Source: Caballeronia jiangsuensis (GTDB taxonomy: Bacteria; Pseudomonadota; Gammaproteobacteria; Burkholderiales; Burkholderiaceae). From it: 64,000 nucleotides of DNA. The position numbers were made by a program, and so were the translations under genes. The stretch is taken from NCBI GenBank assembly GCA_000648925.1, contig JFHF01000001.1, positions 1 to 64,000 of the forward strand, given 5' to 3'. The notes beneath the pieces were generated by a model. That model saw only the letters and a list, made by a program, of their open reading frames with translations. It did no database searches and had not been told where the DNA came from. Within the stretch, counting starts at the first letter, position 1. The number at the start of each line of letters is the position of its first letter. Below, in pieces: positions 44,698-53,216 of this stretch.

Positions 44698-45022
44698 CCG
44701 TGAACTCCGACTGCGCTTCCGATAAACGTTGATACGGCGTGCCCAACGCTTTTTGAAGTCACAAACCTACCGCGCTGCTCGTGATGAGCAGTATCGACTG
44801 CGGGTTCCGGGAGTCATGCCAGGAAAAGGCATGACAATTGGCTTCAAAACGGGGCTTCGCTGCGAGTGCCCGGGCACGAAGATGACTGCGCCCTGACGTG
44901 AACAGAGATTAACCGTTCAAAATTGCACTGCACAATAAGTGCTACCCCGTAACTGTTTAATCTGAAAGGAAATTCTTAGGAAATTAATACCGTGCGTCAC
45001 CTCATATTTCTTAAAGACATAT
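44698..45022. other. Intergenic region with two hairpins and an AT-rich half
   Basis: About 325 bases without genes. Two perfect inverted repeats lie near the hydrolase: CTGCTC/GAGCAG (44775-44791) and GTCATGCC/GGCATGAC (44813-44835, 7-base loop). From about 44905 to 45020 the base composition is much more AT-rich than the surroundings, yet no open frame or RNA gene is recognisable there. Confidence 0.5.
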
Positions 45023-45442
45023 TTACTTTTCTTTTATCTGACCATCGACGTAAATCCAGTTTCCGTCGCTGTTGCGCGTGAAGCGGCTGGCCTCGTGCAG
45101 CCGATGCGCGCGCCCGCCAACCTTATAGCGCGCAACGAACTCCACTTCTTCGTGATCGGCGTCGATCGGCGTATGACGTTTGATCTGCAGGCCGAGCCAG
45201 CGCGTGTCGCTGTCGGACGCGTCGAGATCGGGCGGGCAGGTGGATTCAGCCCACGTCGCACGGAGATAGGCCGTGTCGCCGAGCACGTACGCGGTGTAAC
45301 GCGAACGCATCAGTTCCGTCGCGTTGGCGGGCTTTTCGGCGCCGTCGATGAAACGCCCGCAACACGCTTCGTAACGCGGCGCGCGCGCATTCGGACGCTG
45401 GTCGGGCGCGGCGCCGCCGCAGGGACATTCCACCGGCTTCAT
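45023..45442 (-). CDS. YchJ-family (UPF0225) SEC-C motif protein
   Basis: A 139-residue protein. The N-terminus has the metal-binding cysteine cluster PCGG plus YEACCGRFI. The central block LMRSRYTAYVLGDTAYLRATW and the RFTRNSDGNWIYVDG end match the YchJ family, whose role is unknown. The ATG at 45442 is inside the stop of the GST gene (ATGA), so the two are co-translated. Its downstream gap is AT-rich. Confidence 0.86.
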   Translation of the reverse strand: MKPVECPCGGAAPDQRPNARAPRYEACCGRFIDGAEKPANATELMRSRYTAYVLGDTAYLRATWAESTCPPDLDASDSDTRWLGLQIKRHTPIDADHEEVEFVARYKVGGRAHRLHEASRFTRNSDGNWIYVDGQIKEK

Positions 45443-46047
45443 TGATCGACGCCCGGCATTTCGACGTGCCGCGGCTGGCTGCGCACGCGTTCGAGCCACG
45501 CGCGGATCGCCGGATAGCGCGACAGGTCGACGTTCGCTTCATCGGCGACGTGCGTGTAGGCATAAAGCGCGATATCGGCGACGCTGTAACGCTCGCCTGC
45601 GAAAAACGTGTGCGTGGCGAGATGCTGCTCCATCACGTCGAGCGCGCGATAGGAACCGGCGATTTTCTCGGGCAGGCGGGCATCGCCGGGATTCTTCTGA
45701 AACTGCAGGATGAAGCGCGCCACGGCGACGAACGGCTCATGGCTGTACTGCTCGAAGAACATCCATTGCAGCGCCTGCGCGCGTTCGAGGCGATCGGTCG
45801 GCATGAGCGGCGTGCCATCGGCGAGATAGCAGAGGATCGCGCCGGATTCGGAGAGCGTCGTGTTTTCGTCGATGACGAGCACCGGCACCTTGCCGTTCGG
45901 ATTGAGCCGCTTGAATTCTTCCGTGCGGGTCGCGCCGTGCATCATGTCGACTTCATGCCACACGTAAGGCAGGCCGAGTTGTTCGAGGACGAGGCGAACC
46001 TTGTAGCAGTTGCCCGATGCGGAAACGCCGTGTACCTGATAAGTCAC
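45439..46047 (-). CDS. Glutathione S-transferase family protein
   Basis: A 202-residue GST. The N-terminal domain begins YQVHGVSASGNCYKVRLVLE, with the Ser-Gly-Asn-Cys region as the likely glutathione-activating site. NPNGKVPVLVIDE provides the cis-Pro loop and LSESGAILCYLADG the GSH motif. The C-terminal domain carries FAGERYSVADIALYAYTHVA. Substrate unknown. It lies between an SDR gene (13 bases upstream) and YchJ (4-base overlap), suggesting a three-gene operon. Confidence 0.9.
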   Translation of the reverse strand: MTYQVHGVSASGNCYKVRLVLEQLGLPYVWHEVDMMHGATRTEEFKRLNPNGKVPVLVIDENTTLSESGAILCYLADGTPLMPTDRLERAQALQWMFFEQYSHEPFVAVARFILQFQKNPGDARLPEKIAGSYRALDVMEQHLATHTFFAGERYSVADIALYAYTHVADEANVDLSRYPAIRAWLERVRSQPRHVEMPGVDQ

Positions 46048-46060
46048 ATTTCCTCCGGTT

Positions 46061-46747
46061 TCACCATTCGAGCTTCGTGCCGTCGTACTGCACGAAGGTT
46101 CCGTTGAACGCGTCGCGCATCGCGCCTGCTTCCGCGATCACCGCGCGCATGCCCGATACGCTGTGCGCGACGTCGATCGCCGCCGATGGTCCGCCCATCT
46201 CGGTGCGCACCCAGCCCGGATGCAGCGCGATGCACGCCGAATGACGCGATTCCAGCGACGCCACCTTCAATGCGGAATTGAGCGCGGCCTTGCTTGCGCG
46301 ATACAGCCAGCCGGTCGTGCCGCTCGTCTCGCCGATGCTGCCCATCTTGCTCGACACGACCGCGAACACGCCGTTCGCGGCATCGGTGAGCGGCAGCAGC
46401 ACGGGAATCAGTTGCATCGGGCCGCGCACGTTGGTGTGCATCACCTGATCGAAATCGTCTGCGCCGATGGTTTCGACGCCTTCCGTGCGCGGACCGTACA
46501 CGCCCGACACGACGATCGCCACATCGAGCTTTTCCTCGTCGAGTTGCCACGCGAGCGCGGCGATCTGCTCGGGCTGCGTGACGTCGAGCGGGAAGGTTTG
46601 CGCGCCCATCGCGTCGAGCGCGGAGAGCGAGGATTTGTCGCGGGCCGTGGCGAGCACGCGCCAGCCATCGCGACAATATTCGCGCGCGAATTCGTGGCCG
46701 AGGCCGCGCGACGCGCCGACGATCAATACCGTTTTCATGACCGACAT
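46061..46747 (-). CDS. Short-chain dehydrogenase/reductase
   Basis: A 228-residue Rossmann enzyme. The cofactor motif is GASRGLGHEFA (about 11-21). The catalytic Ser is in VVSSKMGS, with YRASKAALNS as the Tyr-x-x-x-Lys motif, and LHPGWVRTEMGG follows. The AT-D after strand 2 (ATARD) suggests NADP preference, but that is tentative. Substrate unknown. ATG at 46738 is an alternative start. First gene of the SDR-GST-YchJ set; divergent from the UbiM-like gene. Confidence 0.9.
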   Translation of the reverse strand: MSVMKTVLIVGASRGLGHEFAREYCRDGWRVLATARDKSSLSALDAMGAQTFPLDVTQPEQIAALAWQLDEEKLDVAIVVSGVYGPRTEGVETIGADDFDQVMHTNVRGPMQLIPVLLPLTDAANGVFAVVSSKMGSIGETSGTTGWLYRASKAALNSALKVASLESRHSACIALHPGWVRTEMGGPSAAIDVAHSVSGMRAVIAEAGAMRDAFNGTFVQYDGTKLEW

Positions 46748-46856
46748 GTTCCTTGTGTGGACGACCTTGCGACTATAGCGCGCGACCCGCTGTCGCTGCT
46801 CGTTCGTCAGCCGTTCGGCTATCGTTGTGCGCTTTCAGAAAAGTAAGACCGGAAAG

Positions 46857-48059
46857 ATGGTGCATACCGATATCGTGATCGTCGGCGCGGGGCCGGCGGG
46901 TTTGTGTCTGGCGAATGCGTTGAGCGGGGCGGGTGTGTCGATCGTGCTCGTCGAGCAGCAGACTCACGACGCGCTGCGCGAGCCCGCGTTCGACGGCCGC
47001 GAGATCGCGCTGACGCAAAAGTCCGTCGCGTTTCTGAAGACGCTCGGCGTGTGGGAGCGCATCGATGCGCACGCGAAATCGCAGCTTGCGGATGCGCGCA
47101 TCTTCAACGGGTCGTCGCCGTTCTCGCTGAAGATCGGTCATGCGCTCTCGGGTCATGCCGAGCTGGGCTGGCTCGTGTCGAATCATCTGATCCGGCGCGC
47201 GGCGTTCGACGCGTTCGAGCATCGCCGGGCGGCGGGCGCGGATATCCGGATCATCGCGTCCGAGCGCGTGATCGATCTCGATACCGATGCCTGCGGTGCG
47301 CGCGTACGGCTCGAAAGCGGCAAGACGATCGCGGCGCAACTCGTCGTCGCGGCCGACAGCCGCTTCTCCGCCACACGTCGCATGGCGGGCATCGCCGCCG
47401 ACATGCACGACTTCGGCAAGTCGATGCTGGTCTGCGGCATGACGCACGACGCGCCGCACGATCACGCGGCGTGGGAATGGTTCGGTCATCGGCAGACGCT
47501 CGCATTGCTGCCGATGAATCCCGATCCGCAGACGGGCGCGCATCGGTCGTCGGTAGTGGTGACGCTCGACGCGCGCGACACCGAGCGATTGAACGGGCTG
47601 GATCCCGATGCGTTCAATCGCGAGATCGAACGCCGCTTCGAGCGCAGGCTCGGGTCGATGACCTTGCGCACGACGCGGCATGTTTATCCGCTGGTGTCGG
47701 TGTACCCGAAGCGATTCGTGGCGAAGCGTTTCGCGACGGTCGGCGATGCGGCGGTCGGCATGCATCCGGTCACGGCGCACGGGTTCAATTTCGGGCTGGC
47801 TGGCATCGAGGTGCTTTCGCGCAGCATTCGCGATGCGCGTGCGGCGGGGCGCGATATCGCCGGCGATGCGCTGCTTGCGCGATACGAGCAAGAGCATCGG
47901 CGGCAGACGCGGCCGCTTTATCTGATCACGCGATTGATCACCGAGGTCTATACGCGCGACTCGTTGCCCGCGCGGATCGCGCGTGATGCGATGTTGCGCA
48001 TCGGCGAAAGATTGACGCCGTTCAAGCGCGCAGTGGCGATGTCGTTGGCGGGGCGGTGA
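46857..48059 (+). CDS. ubiM: FAD-dependent hydroxylase, UbiM-like (ubiquinone biosynthesis)
   Basis: A 400-residue flavoprotein monooxygenase of the UbiH/UbiF/UbiM group. Residues 5-35 carry the FAD dinucleotide motif (VIVGAGPAGLCLANAL); the second FAD motif is VGDAAVGMHPVTAHGFNFGL near 300. The C-terminal HGFNFGLAGIEVLSRSI block and the short tail resemble UbiM, which hydroxylates the benzoquinone ring in several proteobacteria. That assignment comes from memory of the family and is not certain against UbiH or UbiF. Transcribed alone, divergent from the SDR gene. Confidence 0.8.
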   Translation: MVHTDIVIVGAGPAGLCLANALSGAGVSIVLVEQQTHDALREPAFDGREIALTQKSVAFLKTLGVWERIDAHAKSQLADARIFNGSSPFSLKIGHALSGHAELGWLVSNHLIRRAAFDAFEHRRAAGADIRIIASERVIDLDTDACGARVRLESGKTIAAQLVVAADSRFSATRRMAGIAADMHDFGKSMLVCGMTHDAPHDHAAWEWFGHRQTLALLPMNPDPQTGAHRSSVVVTLDARDTERLNGLDPDAFNREIERRFERRLGSMTLRTTRHVYPLVSVYPKRFVAKRFATVGDAAVGMHPVTAHGFNFGLAGIEVLSRSIRDARAAGRDIAGDALLARYEQEHRRQTRPLYLITRLITEVYTRDSLPARIARDAMLRIGERLTPFKRAVAMSLAGR

Positions 48060-48162
48060 AGGGGTCGTTGCAGTAAATTCCTATATCGTTTGGATGACTA
48101 GGGATGCTTATTAAATGGGAGTAAAGTCACGCTACTCGCAACGCTCAGACGAGGAGCAGACC

Positions 48163-48405
48163 ATGTTCAAAATCATTCAGGGAACTTTACCGTCGAATAT
48201 CGACGAGGAAGAGATTCGGGAGATGCAGGCGGATGCCGCCCGGCGGCGGAAGATCGAGACGGAGGTGCGAAGGCAGATGGGCGAGGAGGTAGATTACGAA
48301 CCGGCCGACTTCATCCGGGCGCTCATGAGTTTTCCGAAGATCGACTGCGACGACTCCATTTTCGATCGCCACGCCAGCAGCGGAGATTCGGATGTTTCTG
48401 GCTGA
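48163..48405 (+). CDS. Probable antitoxin of the VapC-type pair
   Basis: An 80-residue protein, highly charged. A central basic-acidic helix (DEEEIREMQADAARRRKIET) is followed by an acidic tail (PKIDCDDSIFD). It has no recognisable VapB (AbrB or RHH) DNA-binding motif at its N-terminus, which is unusual. ATG at 48163 follows GACGAGGAGCAGACC, an excellent ribosome site; a longer frame from 48115 is less likely. Its last 14 bases overlap the PIN toxin gene. Confidence 0.65.
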   Translation: MFKIIQGTLPSNIDEEEIREMQADAARRRKIETEVRRQMGEEVDYEPADFIRALMSFPKIDCDDSIFDRHASSGDSDVSG

Positions 48406-48808
48406 TACGAACGTCATCAGTGAGACGAGAAGAGAGGAGCGCGCGAACGAAGGTGTTCGAGCGTTCTTCGACGGCGCTAAACGAAGAAACGAAACAGTGT
48501 TTCTGTCCGTCGTTACTGTCGGCGAACTTCGACGTGGCGTCGATTCGCTTCGCCACAGAGGCGACGCTCAGCAGGCAGAAAATCTGGAAGCGTGGCTCAA
48601 GGGCGTCTTGCGCAAATACGACATGACCATCGTGCCGGTGGACAGGAACATCGGAGAGCTATGGGGGCGTCTCCGAGCCCGGCATCCTGAGCCTGCCGTA
48701 GACCGGCTCATCGCAGCAACGGCCCTGGTTCACGGTTTGACGGTAGTCACGCGCAACGTCAGGGACTTCGAGCGCGTGGGAGTGAAAATGCTGAATCCCT
48801 TCGACTAG
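48392..48808 (+). CDS. vapC: VapC-type PIN-domain ribonuclease toxin
   Basis: A 138-residue PIN domain. The acidic active-site residues are Asp5 (FLADTNVISE), Glu near 45 (VTVGELRRGV), Asp near 104 (AVDRLIAATA) and Asp near 125 (TRNVRDFER). VapC toxins cut tRNA or rRNA and are neutralised by a cognate antitoxin, here the overlapping upstream gene. It resembles the FitB/VapC branch with the VDRLIAATAL motif. It converges on the thiolase gene with a 47-base gap. Confidence 0.88.
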   Translation: MFLADTNVISETRREERANEGVRAFFDGAKRRNETVFLSVVTVGELRRGVDSLRHRGDAQQAENLEAWLKGVLRKYDMTIVPVDRNIGELWGRLRARHPEPAVDRLIAATALVHGLTVVTRNVRDFERVGVKMLNPFD

Positions 48809-48855
48809 CCATCATGCCGGCCCCGGCGCGCAGCACCCGGACCGGCCCGCACGAC

Positions 48856-50049
48856 TCAAACCAGTTCCACCCCCATCGCCGTCGCTTCGCCGCCGCCGAT
48901 ACACAAACTCGCGACGCCGCGCTTCAATCCGCGCGTCTTCAATGCGCCGAGCAAGGTCACCAGAATGCGCGCCCCCGAAGCGCCGATCGGATGCCCGAGC
49001 GCACATGCACCGCCATTCACATTGACCTTGTCGTGAGGCAGATCGTGCTCGCGCATCGCGGCCATCGTCACGACGGCGAATGCTTCGTTGATCTCATACA
49101 GATCGACATCGCTCGCGCGCCAGCCGTTCTTTTCGAAGAGCTTCCTGATCGCACCGACGGGCGCGGTCGTGAACAACGCAGGTTCCTGCGCGAACGTGCT
49201 GTGCCCGACGACGCGCGCAATCGGCTTTACGCCGAGCCGCTTGGCCGTCGATTCGCGCATCATCACGAGCGCCGCCGCGCCGTCCGAAATGGATGACGAA
49301 TTGGCCGCCGTCACCGTGCCGTCCTTGGCGAACGCGGGCTTGAGCGACGGAATCTTCTCGATATTGGCCTTGAACGGCTGCTCGTCGCGGTCGATCACGG
49401 TATCGCCTTTCCTGCCTTGCACGGTGACCGCCGCGATCTCCCACTTGAACGAGCCGTCTTCGTTCGCCCGTTTCGCGCGCCGCAGCGATTCGACCGCGAA
49501 CGCGTCCTGCGACTCGCGCGAGAACGCATACGACGACGCGCATTGCTCCGCGAACGTGCCCATCAGGCGGCCCTTCTCGTAGGCGTCTTCGAGGCCGTCG
49601 AGGAACATGTGATCCAGCACCTGACCGTGGCCCATGCGCATGCCGCCGCGCGCCTTCGGCAGGAGATACGGCGCGTTCGTCATGCTTTCCATGCCGCCCG
49701 CGACGATCACGTCGACCGATCCGGCCAGCAGCATGTCATGCGCGAACATCGCGGCGCGCATGCCGGAGCCGCACATCTTGTTGATCGTCGTGCAGCCGGT
49801 CGACAGCGGCAGCCCGCCGCCGAGCGCAGCCTGGCGCGCGGGCGCCTGCCCTTGTCCGGCGGGCAGCACGCAACCCATGATCGCTTCGCCGATCTGCTCG
49901 GGTTTCACCCCCGCGCGCTCGACCGCGGCCCTGACCGCCGCGGCGCCGAGTTGCGGCGCGGTCAGCGAAGCGAAGTCGCCCTGAAACGCGGCCATCGGCG
50001 TGCGCGCCGCCGAGACGATAACGACGGGATCGGTTTGTGTCTCACTCAT
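48856..50049 (-). CDS. Acetyl-CoA C-acetyltransferase (thiolase)
   Basis: A 397-residue thiolase. Nucleophile Cys93 sits in TTINKMCGSGMRAA, the His in GGACALGHPIGASGARI and the second Cys in SLCIGGGEA. The overall motifs match biosynthetic acetoacetyl-CoA thiolases of the PhaA type, which feed polyhydroxybutyrate or ketone-body metabolism, but no phaB or phaC is adjacent. Its start overlaps the end of the carbonic anhydrase gene by 8 bases, so the two are probably co-transcribed. Confidence 0.92.
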   Translation of the reverse strand: MSETQTDPVVIVSAARTPMAAFQGDFASLTAPQLGAAAVRAAVERAGVKPEQIGEAIMGCVLPAGQGQAPARQAALGGGLPLSTGCTTINKMCGSGMRAAMFAHDMLLAGSVDVIVAGGMESMTNAPYLLPKARGGMRMGHGQVLDHMFLDGLEDAYEKGRLMGTFAEQCASSYAFSRESQDAFAVESLRRAKRANEDGSFKWEIAAVTVQGRKGDTVIDRDEQPFKANIEKIPSLKPAFAKDGTVTAANSSSISDGAAALVMMRESTAKRLGVKPIARVVGHSTFAQEPALFTTAPVGAIRKLFEKNGWRASDVDLYEINEAFAVVTMAAMREHDLPHDKVNVNGGACALGHPIGASGARILVTLLGALKTRGLKRGVASLCIGGGEATAMGVELV

Positions 50050-50824
50050 GTTTCAACTCCTTGATGACGCCTTGAATAACGGCGGGAATATCGCCCAGAC
50101 GCGCCGCATCGGACGCGAGTACATCGTTCTCCGTGGAATGCGCGCCGCCGCGGCTCATTTCTGCAATGCCGGCGCGATACACCGGATCGATTTCGTCCGA
50201 TGCGCTGATCATCATGCCCATGTTGCGCAAACGGCCATCGTGCACGCCGTAGGTCCAGCCATGCACGGTGAGTTCCTGCCCGCGCGCCCATGCATCGTTG
50301 ACGACGGTCGTGCGGCACACGTTGATGGTCTGCTCGATCGTGTTCAACTCGACGAGACGACGATGCCGCGCATCGCCCATCGGCCATTCGTCGAGCAGCG
50401 CGGCGTGCTTCTCGCGCACGTCTTCGACATGGCGCAGCCAGTTGTCCGCGAGACCGACGCGCCGTCCGACGAGCGCCGCGCCCACACCCGAGCAGCCGTA
50501 ATGGCCGACGACCATGATGTGCTTCACCTTCAGCAGATCGACAGCGAACTGGATGACCGACAGACAGTTGAGGTCCGAGTGCACGACCACGTTCGCGATG
50601 TTTCTGTGCACGAACACTTCGCCCGGCGGCAGGCCGATGATTTCGTTGGCGGGCACGCGCGAGTCCGCGCAGCCGATCCACAGATACTCCGGCGTCTGCT
50701 GATGCGCGAGACGCTTGAAGAAATCGGCGTCCTCGGCGAGCTTGCGCTCAACCCATTCCTGATTGTTCGCGAACAGATGGGCCAGCGGAGTCGGGGATTC
50801 GTTGTTGTCGGGAGTGTGGTTCAT
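50042..50824 (-). CDS. can: Beta-class carbonic anhydrase
   Basis: A 260-residue enzyme that interconverts CO2 and bicarbonate. The zinc ligands are Cys52, His108 and Cys111, with Asp54-Arg56 as the catalytic dyad (GCADSRVP and GHYGCSG). The N-terminal LFANNQEWVERKLAEDADFF is typical of the E. coli Can type. It supplies bicarbonate for carboxylases; placement between aceK and a thiolase suggests links with acetyl-CoA and fatty-acid metabolism. That link is inference. Confidence 0.94.
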   Translation of the reverse strand: MNHTPDNNESPTPLAHLFANNQEWVERKLAEDADFFKRLAHQQTPEYLWIGCADSRVPANEIIGLPPGEVFVHRNIANVVVHSDLNCLSVIQFAVDLLKVKHIMVVGHYGCSGVGAALVGRRVGLADNWLRHVEDVREKHAALLDEWPMGDARHRRLVELNTIEQTINVCRTTVVNDAWARGQELTVHGWTYGVHDGRLRNMGMMISASDEIDPVYRAGIAEMSRGGAHSTENDVLASDAARLGDIPAVIQGVIKELKHE

Positions 50825-50853
50825 AGTCGATAGTCAAAGCGGGACGGCGCGCG

Positions 50854-52656
50854 TCAGGCGGCGCGCGCGTCCTGTCGACCGGACTTCTCGAAGCGCTCCG
50901 GATAGCGGATGCTGAATCGGACGTCCCGGTCATAGGGAAAGAAATCGGCGAGCTCGCCGCGCTGCAGTTGTTCCTTGTAGCGCTGCCAGAGCGCGGGATC
51001 GAAAAAATCCGCGTGATGGCGCATGAAGGCCTCGCGCACGCGCGGATCGCCGAGCAGAAATGTGCCGTACGTTTCGGGAAAGATATCGTGCGGCCCGACG
51101 GTATACCACGGCTCGCCCGACAACTCGTCTTCCTCGTTGCGCGGCGGCGGCACGCGGCGCACGTTGCAATCGGTCAGATACTCGATTTCATCGTAATCGT
51201 AGAACACCACGCGACCGTGCCGCGTCACGCCGAAATTCTTGTACAGCATGTCGCCGGGGAAGATGTTGGCCTGGATCAACTGCTTGATCGCATCGCCGTA
51301 TTCCTTGATGCCGTGATCGATTTCGTCATCGCTGCCGTCTTTCAGGAAGAGATTCAGCGGCACCATGCGGCGCTCGATATACACGTGTCTGATGACGAGA
51401 TTGTCGCCTTCGTACTCGATCATCGACGGCGCTTCCTTCTCCAGTTCGCGGATGAGCGCATCGTCGAGGCGCGAGACGGGCAGCGCGACGCTCGAATATT
51501 CGAGCGTATCGGCCATGCGGCCCAGGCGATCGTGACGCTTCACGAGTTGGTACTTGTCCTGAATCTTCTGGCGCGTGGTTTCCTTCGGCGGCGGAAACGC
51601 GTCCTTGATGAGCTTGAACACGTAAGGAAAAGACGGCAGCGTGAAGACGATCATCACGAGCCCCTTGATGCCGGGCGCGACAATGAACTTATCGCTCGAA
51701 TGCGACAGGTGATGCAGCAAGTCGCGATAGAAATCGTTCTTGCCCTGCTTCTGCAAGCCGACCGACGTATAGATTTCGGCCTTCGGTTTGCGCGGCATGA
51801 TCGTGCTCAGGAACTGCACGAACGCCGACGGCACTTCCATATCGACCAAAAAATACGAGTGCGAGAAGCTGAAGATGATGAGCACCTGCTCGCGCGACAG
51901 CAGCACGGTATCGAGCGCGAGCAGACCGGGCGACGTGTGCCGGATCGCGATGGCGAAGGGCAGCAGCGCATCGCCGTTGATGACGCGCCCGACGATATAC
52001 GCCGCCTTGTTCCGGAAGAACAGCGACGACAGCACGTGAATCTGAAAATTCGGCGCGGGCGTGAGATCGCCGAAGGCATCGCGCATCGCGTCCATCACGC
52101 ACTGCACGTCGCGCGGCAAGTCCTCGAACGGCGGCTCGAGCTGAAAGTTCGTGACGATGCGTTCGAGCGTCGCGGCGAGCCCATCCTTCTGCGGGTAATA
52201 CGCGCGATACGTGGGCTTCGCGGCGGGTTCGTCGTTCTCGATATATTCGGTCGAGATCGCCGGGCGCACGAAGATGAAATCGTTGTTGAAGTACGAGCGA
52301 TGCAGAATCTTGCAGCACACGGAATTGAAGAACGTCTCCGCGCATTCGGGCTGCCGGTGCGTCGTCAGCAAGCCGATGTAATGCAACTTGATCTGCTGCC
52401 ACACGTCGTCGTCGATGTTCTCGGCGTCGTATTCGTCTTCGAGCGACGCCACGCATTCCGCGACGCGATCGTCATAGGACGCGATGCGGTTTCGCGCCAG
52501 TTGCTGCAACGCGAGCCATTCGCCGCGCTCGAAGAGGCTCTTCGCGTCGATCGCGGCTTCGCGGAACACGCGGTAATGATGCTCGAAGCCTTCGAGTATC
52601 GTCTGCGCGACATCGAAGCCGATTTGCGACGAGAGCAGCTTGGGGAAATGATTCAT
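50854..52656 (-). CDS. aceK: Isocitrate dehydrogenase kinase/phosphatase
   Basis: A 600-residue bifunctional enzyme that phosphorylates and dephosphorylates isocitrate dehydrogenase, directing isocitrate to the glyoxylate shunt on acetate or fatty acids. Full length. Recognised blocks: [20 protein letters not shown] with the ATP-binding Gly-rich loop, [23 protein letters not shown] and [19 protein letters not shown] with the catalytic Asp. It lies apart from aceA/aceB here, between a MerR regulator and carbonic anhydrase, all on the minus strand. Confidence 0.96.
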   Translation of the reverse strand: MNHFPKLLSSQIGFDVAQTILEGFEHHYRVFREAAIDAKSLFERGEWLALQQLARNRIASYDDRVAECVASLEDEYDAENIDDDVWQQIKLHYIGLLTTHRQPECAETFFNSVCCKILHRSYFNNDFIFVRPAISTEYIENDEPAAKPTYRAYYPQKDGLAATLERIVTNFQLEPPFEDLPRDVQCVMDAMRDAFGDLTPAPNFQIHVLSSLFFRNKAAYIVGRVINGDALLPFAIAIRHTSPGLLALDTVLLSREQVLIIFSFSHSYFLVDMEVPSAFVQFLSTIMPRKPKAEIYTSVGLQKQGKNDFYRDLLHHLSHSSDKFIVAPGIKGLVMIVFTLPSFPYVFKLIKDAFPPPKETTRQKIQDKYQLVKRHDRLGRMADTLEYSSVALPVSRLDDALIRELEKEAPSMIEYEGDNLVIRHVYIERRMVPLNLFLKDGSDDEIDHGIKEYGDAIKQLIQANIFPGDMLYKNFGVTRHGRVVFYDYDEIEYLTDCNVRRVPPPRNEEDELSGEPWYTVGPHDIFPETYGTFLLGDPRVREAFMRHHADFFDPALWQRYKEQLQRGELADFFPYDRDVRFSIRYPERFEKSGRQDARAA

Positions 52657-52688
52657 GTCGACCCTTCGCTTCGCGTGTGACAGTCACA

Positions 52689-53111
52689 TCATGCTGCTTT
52701 GGGCTTGCGTGTGCGCTTTTCCGTTCCCGCAGCGATCAGCGCGCGGCCTTGCTCCTCATAAGCGGCGAGTTCGGTGAGCGTCGTGTTCAGGTCTTCGAGC
52801 TGACGTTCGAGCACCTCGCGATGCGCCGCGATCGTATCGACGAAAGCTTGCAGTTGCGTGGTCGAGCCGGTGGGCGAGTCGTAGAGATCGAGCAGCGTGC
52901 GGATTTCCGACAGCGTGAAGCCGAGTCGCTTGCCGCGCAGCGTGAGCTTGAGGCGCGTGCGGTCGCGCGGCGAATACACGCGGCGCAGGCCGTTCGAGCC
53001 TTCGCGCTTCGGGGCGAGCAGGCCCTGATCTTCGTAGAAGCGAATCGCGCGGGGCGTGATGTCGAATTCACGCGCCAGTTCGGTGATGGTGTAGTGCGTC
53101 GGCTGAGTCAT
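52689..53111 (-). CDS. MerR-family regulator (LiuR-like)
   Basis: A 140-residue regulator. The helix-turn-helix YTITELAREFDITPRAIRFY is at 7-26, followed by EDQGLLAP and the wing RRVYSPRDRTRLKL, then a dimerisation coiled coil (about 80-125). It lacks the metal-binding cysteines of MerR or CueR, which fits the LiuR group controlling branched-chain and acyl-CoA degradation genes. A LiuR-like 16-base operator lies upstream, across its own promoter, so autoregulation is likely. Divergent from an MBL hydrolase; aceK follows it by 32 bases. Confidence 0.88.
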   Translation of the reverse strand: MTQPTHYTITELAREFDITPRAIRFYEDQGLLAPKREGSNGLRRVYSPRDRTRLKLTLRGKRLGFTLSEIRTLLDLYDSPTGSTTQLQAFVDTIAAHREVLERQLEDLNTTLTELAAYEEQGRALIAAGTEKRTRKPKAA

Positions 53112-53142
53112 CGCGGGCCGGCAGCGCAATTGCGCGCGCAAC

Positions 53143-53171
53143 GTTAGAATGGATGTTTACGTTATCGTCAA
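53143..53171 (-). promoter_or_regulatory. merR promoter with LiuR-like operator
   Basis: On the minus strand TTGACG (complement of 53166-53171), a 17-base spacer and TCTAAC (complement of 53143-53148) form a promoter. TTTACGTTATCGTCAA (53156-53171) is the near-palindromic operator, resembling the motif I recall for LiuR-type regulators (TTGACG..AACGTAAA). It also lies 45 bases ahead of the divergent MBL gene. Confidence 0.65.
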
Positions 53172-53216
53172 CTTCGCCAAATTGCAACGCGGCGCAAACC
53201 CGGAGGCACGGACCGA

